From contig NZ_CP109078.1 in the NCBI RefSeq assembly GCF_035917455.1, positions 7,052,001 through 7,116,000 on the forward strand: a stretch of DNA of 64,000 nt, in the 5' to 3' direction. Shown piece after piece: positions 62,701-64,000 of this stretch. The notes under the pieces were generated by a model. The model was not told the DNA's origin and ran no database searches. It worked only from the letters and a program-made list of their open reading frames with translations. The DNA comes from Micromonospora sp. NBC_01796. Lineage in GTDB: Bacteria; Actinomycetota; Actinomycetes; Mycobacteriales; Micromonosporaceae. The position numbers were made by a program, and so were the translations under genes. Positions within the stretch are counted from its first letter, which is position 1; each line of letters begins with the position of its first letter.

Positions 62701-64000
62701 CCAATGCCCGGCTCGCCGCCGAACAGGCGGTGCTGCGGGGGCTCGACCCGGACCGGGCCGACGCCGCCGGCACACCGACGGCGGCCCCGGTGGAACCGGA
62801 GGACCTGCACGAACTGGGGGAGCGGCTCGGTTACCTGGTCTTCACCACCTGGTCGCCGGTCTCCGACGGCAGCCTCGACGCGCTGTTCGTGGCGCCGGAC
62901 CTGCTCACCACCGGTGAGCTGCCGGTCGACCTGTGCCGGCCGCTGCGGGCGGCGGCGACACCGGCCGACTGCGCCAACCGGCCGGCCGTCGCCCGGGGCG
63001 TGGCCGCGCTCACCGCCCGGTTGCGCGAGCACCTCAAGCTCCGGTTGCCCGACTACATGGTGCCGGCCGCCCTGGTCACCCTCTCCGCGCTGCCGCTGAC
63101 CGTGAACGGCAAGCTCAACGTACGGGCGCTGCCGGACGCCGAGCCGACCGGTTCCGTCGGTGGCGACCAGGCCCCGACCACCGAGCAGGAGAAGCAGCTC
63201 TGCCAGCTCTTCGCCGACGTGCTGGGCCTGCCCGCCGTCGGGGTCCGGGACAGCTTCTTCGACCTCGGCGGGCACTCCCTGCTCGCCACCCGGCTGATCG
63301 GCCGGGCCCGTAGCGTGCTCGGCGCGGAACTGTCCATCCGGGACCTGTTCGAGGCACCCACCGTCGCCGAGCTGACCGCCCGGCTCGCCCCGGAGACCGC
63401 TGTCGCCGCCCGCCCGGCCCTGGTGCCGGTGGACCGGCCGGACCCGCTGCCGGCCGCGTACGCGCAGCAGCGGCTCTGGGTCATCCAGCAGCTCGACCCG
63501 GACTCCCCGGCGTACAACTTCCCGCTGGTGGCGAGGTTGCGCGGGGCACTGGACGAGGTCGCCTTCACCGCCGCGATCCGCGACGTCATGCTCCGCCACG
63601 AGGCCCTGCGTACGCTCATCGTCGAGCACGACGGGCTGCCGACGCAGCGGGTCGTCGCCCCCGCCGACGCCCACCCCGTTGTGCGTACGGTGGCCGTCGA
63701 CCGGGCCGACCTCGCCGAGGTCATCCGCACCGCCGCGTCCCGCCCGTTCGACCTCGCCACCGAGCTGCCGTTGCGGGTCACCCTCGCCCGGCTCACCCCG
63801 GACGAGCACGTCGTGGTGTTCCTGCTGCACCACATCACCACCGACGAGTGGTCCGACGGTCCGTTCCTGCGTGACCTCGGCGTCGCGTACGCGGCCCGCA
63901 CCGGCGGCACCGCACCGAACTGGGCGCCGCTGCCGGTGCAGTACGCCGACTACACGCTCTGGCAGCGGGAACTGCTCGGCGACCCGGACGCGCCGGACAG
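50724..64000 (+). CDS. Multimodular non-ribosomal peptide synthetase for a hydroxamate siderophore (3' end outside window)
   Basis: Over 4,400 residues seen; the TTG at 50724 follows a GAGG 11 bases upstream, while GTG 50748 is an alternative. Domain order with landmark residues: truncated condensation remnant (9-226); A1 split by a methyltransferase (LEIGVGSG about 765) and resumed (GKLDRAALP about 1136); PCP (Ser1190); C (PHIVADG, His1395); A2 ([12 protein letters not shown] about 1864); PCP (Ser2263); epimerase-like domain with HRLAVDE (2462-2468); C (HHVLLWDG, His2904-2905); A3 (FDMSWEE, Asp3428), again split by a methyltransferase (LEIGVGTG about 3753); PCP (Ser4185); C with HHITTDE (4369) cut by the window. 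A3 gives the ten-residue code DMENLGLINK, known for hydroxyornithine. Product likely an N-methylated hydroxamate peptide of the scabichelin type. Confidence 0.9.
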   Translation, partial: MSASELTTVDDALRYWRDRLTPAAPEIALPSDGPERELTEDIDENLGGHRRALPATLAELVTEHARRAGASVDDVVLAGFAALLARYGNGTDLVLTAGDLPLRLDLHGDPGLGDLVARVTAARVEASAYALPLPAIAAHLDPERNTPLTNVGYAGTPDPGLDLWLGLTESAGTFTLDLRHSGRALTGAGAERLLGHLERLLTDGLSRPGHPFGRLDLLDRDERDLMVEQWNDTAISNPSTPLPELFEAWVRRTPDAVALVLDRTELTYRELNVAANRLAHRLIAAGVGPERLVALALPRSVDLFVAELAVLKAGGAYLPLDVDYPAERIGYMLADAAPICLLTTVELAGDVPERPGTARLLVDEPDLADQIAACPDTDPTDRDRTAPLSVLNTAYVIYTSGSTGRPKGVVLSHTGVAKLLATQTQRFGIGPHSRILQFASPSFDVAFWDLCLALLSGGRLVVVPTELRLPTAELADYAHQHGVTFMILPPALLAALPPQVELPEGATLLAGTERVSAELVARYAGRQRMFNAYGPTEATVNSTLGHCTPTTRPGSSVPIGRPDPGTRAYVLDPFLRPAPVGVIGELYLGGSGLARGYLGRPALTAQRFVADPYGEPGQRLYRTGDLVRWRADGQLDFVGRADDQVKIRGYRIELGEVESALARDPDVTQVVATVREDQPGERRLVAYVVPASGDQPAQGSGEHQVAQWKDLHELLYTAGTTEPAAENFTGWNSSYDGQPIPLPQMRAWRDATVARIAALRPERILEIGVGSGLLLSGLAPGCADYWGTDLSEQAIDSLRRQVDRDPDLAARVTLRAQPAHRFDGLPTGYFDTVVVNSVAQYFPDADYLADVLRRAVDLVVPGGRVFVGDVRNLRLLPCFRAAIQVGRRPAGLDTTGLDEARTAMEQDLAWEGELLLDPEFFPALARELPEVDGTDLWVKRGDDHNELTRYRYDVVLRRRADGPAAPASGGGEPPAYPWGTGIADLDALADLLAGGRPASLRLTAVPNARLTVDLAAAHALAGDPAPAPDPVDPEALHRLGDRLGYAVAITWAPDATDGSLDVLFTADSGSTDPVVAYRATSSGPRSPEHGNHPVRFRDIPTLLRRLREQARAWLPEYMVPAAIVPLHRLPVTGSGKLDRAALPVPDRGALSTGVRPRSAREELLCTLYAEVLDLPTVGIDDDFFALGGDSIVAIQLVIRARQAGLAVTLRQVFVSRTVAELAPLAVPATDAPATAPLPPVLDPDATAQLAADLPGLVEALPVTPMQEGFYFHALADGTGTDAYLVQLIVDLDGPLDPVALRRAGQRMLDRHAPLRAGFRLAPDGRLIQAVVIGVDLPWRTVDLSGLDESGQRDRLAAETDSERARPFDLGRPPLLRALLLRRDDNRHWLVLQFPHIVADGWSVPVLLRDLLALYGPADTAPQLPAVTPYRDHLAWLARQDRNAARTAWAQALSGVDEPTRLVPAAGSDEPARPGEVRIALPEPTTAGLGARAREQGITLGVLLQGAWGILLGHLTGRRDVLFGTTVSGRAADLDGIGDLVGLLINTLPIRARWRPEEPLADVFARLHGEQSDLLDHQHLGLAELHRIAGLNELFDTLVVLENYPDPADLRDPSGNLAVAGTDYRDAGHYPLALIVVPGDRLELRFKHDAARLDRAAVHRIAGWLTRLLEQVVDDPYRPVGRVDLLSATERQDLLARLAGPDHVGALPGPDHVGAATTLVDAIEAQVARTPYAPALVSDDGTLSYTELDARAAALAAQLVARGAGPEQVVAVAVPRSAELVVALLGVLKAGAAYLPLDVDHPADRLAYLLADSGVRTVVTTASAAPLLPAAGLDLLVLGEAAGSGLAADDNKASFVDPRHPAYLLYTSGSTGQPKGVLVPHSAIASQLAWVQERFRLTADDRVLHHLSASFDPAALEIFWPLTAGAAVVLTAPDATGDPARLAEAVRRHQVSTLVVVSSMLAAFADAVEVGGDDRAVGTLRRVLAGGDALGDTVARRWQDLTGVPVHNVYGPTEATIQVTCADPVDGHTGPGTGGTVPIGRAVAGTRLYVLDEGLRPVPSGVPGELYVAGVQLARGYLGRAALTAHRFVADPYGPAGERMYRTGDLVRSAADGTLEYLGRTDRQVKIRGHRVELGEIEARLAGLPEVAASAVVARTGAAGTTRLLGYVMARPGTTIDPDLLLAGLAATLPAPLVPASVLVLDTLPRTPSGKLDLDALPEPQPVRVAGRAPRTARERLFCEIFASVLGLPEVGPDDDFFVLGGDSIQSIGVSNRAHVHDIPISPRDVFTHRTPAHLAELAGPEPVAPAPAPAPASPEPEQVSDRYGDLPPTPAVHRLRESGLPVSGAGTAVLARTPAGTTTTQVRAVLAALLDRHDGLRQRLTRIGSLLWTLQIAPTGVPTTDDIALTVVTATPTPDPAQSNEQVHAAVRAALGRLDPEAGAVFDAVWFDDGPDRPGRLLLAAHRLAVDEASWPILLADLSDLLDAARLDPATAARALDAAPVHTPLRGHVRSLGEQAQHPDRLTELTHWAQTLAPGADPLTRPLPAGADPAARSTTDLDLDVIADDNPVDVLLAALRVAVTRWRQRHGRDTGDLLVDVVAPGRTATGHDLSRTVGPLGRVHPVRLPASTDPADALAEVARRRDAVPDHGSGYDLLRHLNPQAAPILAQVARPSVLVDYADALSGAEWLTTPTAHPHPLQITVRGGATTPTATWTWATAAWDESDVRELTDDWLAALAELTAPTPDPDSLPTIEPAELDLVRERSPWPVSEVWPLSPLQEGLFFHASYDQGEIDVYTAQVAFDVAYRMDADRLRAACVTLLSRNPGLRAGFTGDGLTAPVQFVTTDPPPPLTVVDLSTVSGPDRAARIEALLADDRTRRFDLARPPLFRLLLLRLADGTDRLVITHHVLLWDGWSAAIVLDQLLALYATGGDDTDLPPAGSYRDYLVWLTEQDRDAGLAAWQAEFADLAEPTLVAPVDRARRPVLPQRRRAELSEVVTDRIRVAAREQGVTLNTVLNAAWALALSNAVGRTDVVFGATVAGRPAEIPHVGNAVGLFLNTVPVRVALDPTERVGDLLRRIQASRTALMAHEYLGLGEVQRGSGHAQLFDTLFALQQVGGGEESAHRHGLTEVGSVDATHYPLTLVVAPGRTVRATLAYRDDAIAASTAATLLDRFTTALERLAGDPDRPVGRLDVLPAAQRAAVAVRARATARPLPNETVADLLGAQARRTPDETALVFGESRLTYAELDARVNRLARLLLARGAGPERVVALALPRSADMVAALFAVLRTGAAYLPLELDHPAERLAHMVTDASPVCVLTTTAVATRLPVPGIVALDDPAVAAELDALPPTSITDAEHPEFASTRADRLEHPAYVIYTSGSTGRPKGVVTPYRGLTNMQLNHQEAIFGPTVASAGGRRLRIAHTVSFAFDMSWEELLWLVEGHEVHVCDEDLRRDAEALVAYCDRHRIDVVNVTPTYADHLISEGLLRHDPAAGRHRPVLVLLGGEAVSEQVWSSLRDTEGTLGYNLYGPTEYTINTLGGGTEDSATPTVGREIWNTHAHLLDPWLRPVPDGCPGELYIGGAGLARGYLGAPGLTASRFVADPFGAPGDRLYRTGDLARRRPDGNLDFLGRTDDQVKIRGYRVELGEIESVLAEHPEVARAAVIAREGASGAGRRLIGYVVPVAGVDAGNEREHLAEWQQIYHDEYNTIGTAVAEEDFAGWDSSYDGQPIPLDDMREWREATVARIRELRPRRVLEIGVGTGLLLSRLAPECETYWGTDFAGPVIEKLRADIADLPDLAGRVELRHQPADVLDGLPRDYFDTIVINSVVQYFPSVEYLVEVLAGAVDLLVPGGSLFVGDVRNLRLARTFHAAVQATRSGAGADPDRLRRAVERSVLLEKELLVDPDLFTSLPATWAQTTPVAVTVRTKRGHRHNELTRHRYDAVLRRLDTPSTADLLSLAEVPTIRWGDDTADLGALGDHLTRRRPDRLRVERVPNARLAAEQAVLRGLDPDRADAAGTPTAAPVEPEDLHELGERLGYLVFTTWSPVSDGSLDALFVAPDLLTTGELPVDLCRPLRAAATPADCANRPAVARGVAALTARLREHLKLRLPDYMVPAALVTLSALPLTVNGKLNVRALPDAEPTGSVGGDQAPTTEQEKQLCQLFADVLGLPAVGVRDSFFDLGGHSLLATRLIGRARSVLGAELSIRDLFEAPTVAELTARLAPETAVAARPALVPVDRPDPLPAAYAQQRLWVIQQLDPDSPAYNFPLVARLRGALDEVAFTAAIRDVMLRHEALRTLIVEHDGLPTQRVVAPADAHPVVRTVAVDRADLAEVIRTAASRPFDLATELPLRVTLARLTPDEHVVVFLLHHITTDEWSDGPFLRDLGVAYAARTGGTAPNWAPLPVQYADYTLWQRELLGDPDAPD

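Noticed and set aside
59787-63833. A 1,348-codon antisense frame over the third NRPS module
   Set aside because: Same reason: third-position GC bias keeps the opposite strand open; no recognisable protein motif.

Overview
The window is high-GC DNA from an actinomycete, most likely of the Micromonosporaceae type. This rests on codon use, the DosR/DevS pair, actinobacterial sulfur leader peptides, IdeR/DmdR-type iron boxes and a hydroxamate NRPS cluster. Genes are packed tightly, with many ATGA/GTGA/TGATG overlaps, and no gene-free stretch exceeds 300 bases. I saw no rRNA, tRNA, CRISPR array or insertion sequence.

Region 1 (1-17.8 kb) is an organosulfur scavenging island. It has seven luciferase-like FMNH2 monooxygenases (including SsuD), one flavin reductase, an SsuABC-type sulfonate importer, a family-5 solute-binding lipoprotein, an M20 amidohydrolase, an Rrf2-family regulator, a TSUP carrier and a YeiH-type exporter with a tiny membrane partner. 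Two short peptides share the motif SRRxxDLxRVAxxLC and precede operons. A TAGGAATA-type inverted motif recurs at four promoters, and the Rrf2 protein is the obvious candidate reader. A 14-bp hairpin terminates the island.

Region 2 (17.8-25.4 kb) holds an MFS exporter behind a MerR/SoxR-type promoter, a PaoABC-type molybdenum aldehyde oxidase, a cysteine-free ribosomal protein L36 and an NhaA-DsbA fusion antiporter.

Region 3 (25.5-33.3 kb) is a signalling or conflict-like island. It has a TPR-CHAT caspase-like protein, a divergent two-gene unit (small Cys-containing protein plus membrane protein), and a vWA-PP2C-kinase operon that resembles the TerY-P triad.

Region 4 (33.4-39.4 kb) is a DosR/DevS-like hypoxia or redox module. 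It has the response regulator, a two-GAF histidine kinase with the heme-ligand histidine at 149, two Acg-type nitroreductases, a DoxX membrane protein and an MmpS-like protein. DosR-like boxes lie in the two divergent promoter regions.

Region 5 (39.4-64 kb) is a hydroxamate siderophore locus. It has a heterodimeric ABC exporter with complementary degenerate ATP sites, a FecCD/FecE importer, a ferric-siderophore binding lipoprotein, a siderophore-interacting reductase, an N5-hydroxyornithine formyltransferase, an ornithine N5-monooxygenase and a giant NRPS that runs off the window. The NRPS has N-methyltransferase domains inside two of its three adenylation domains, and its third adenylation domain carries the hydroxyornithine code. 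Three iron boxes mark its promoters.
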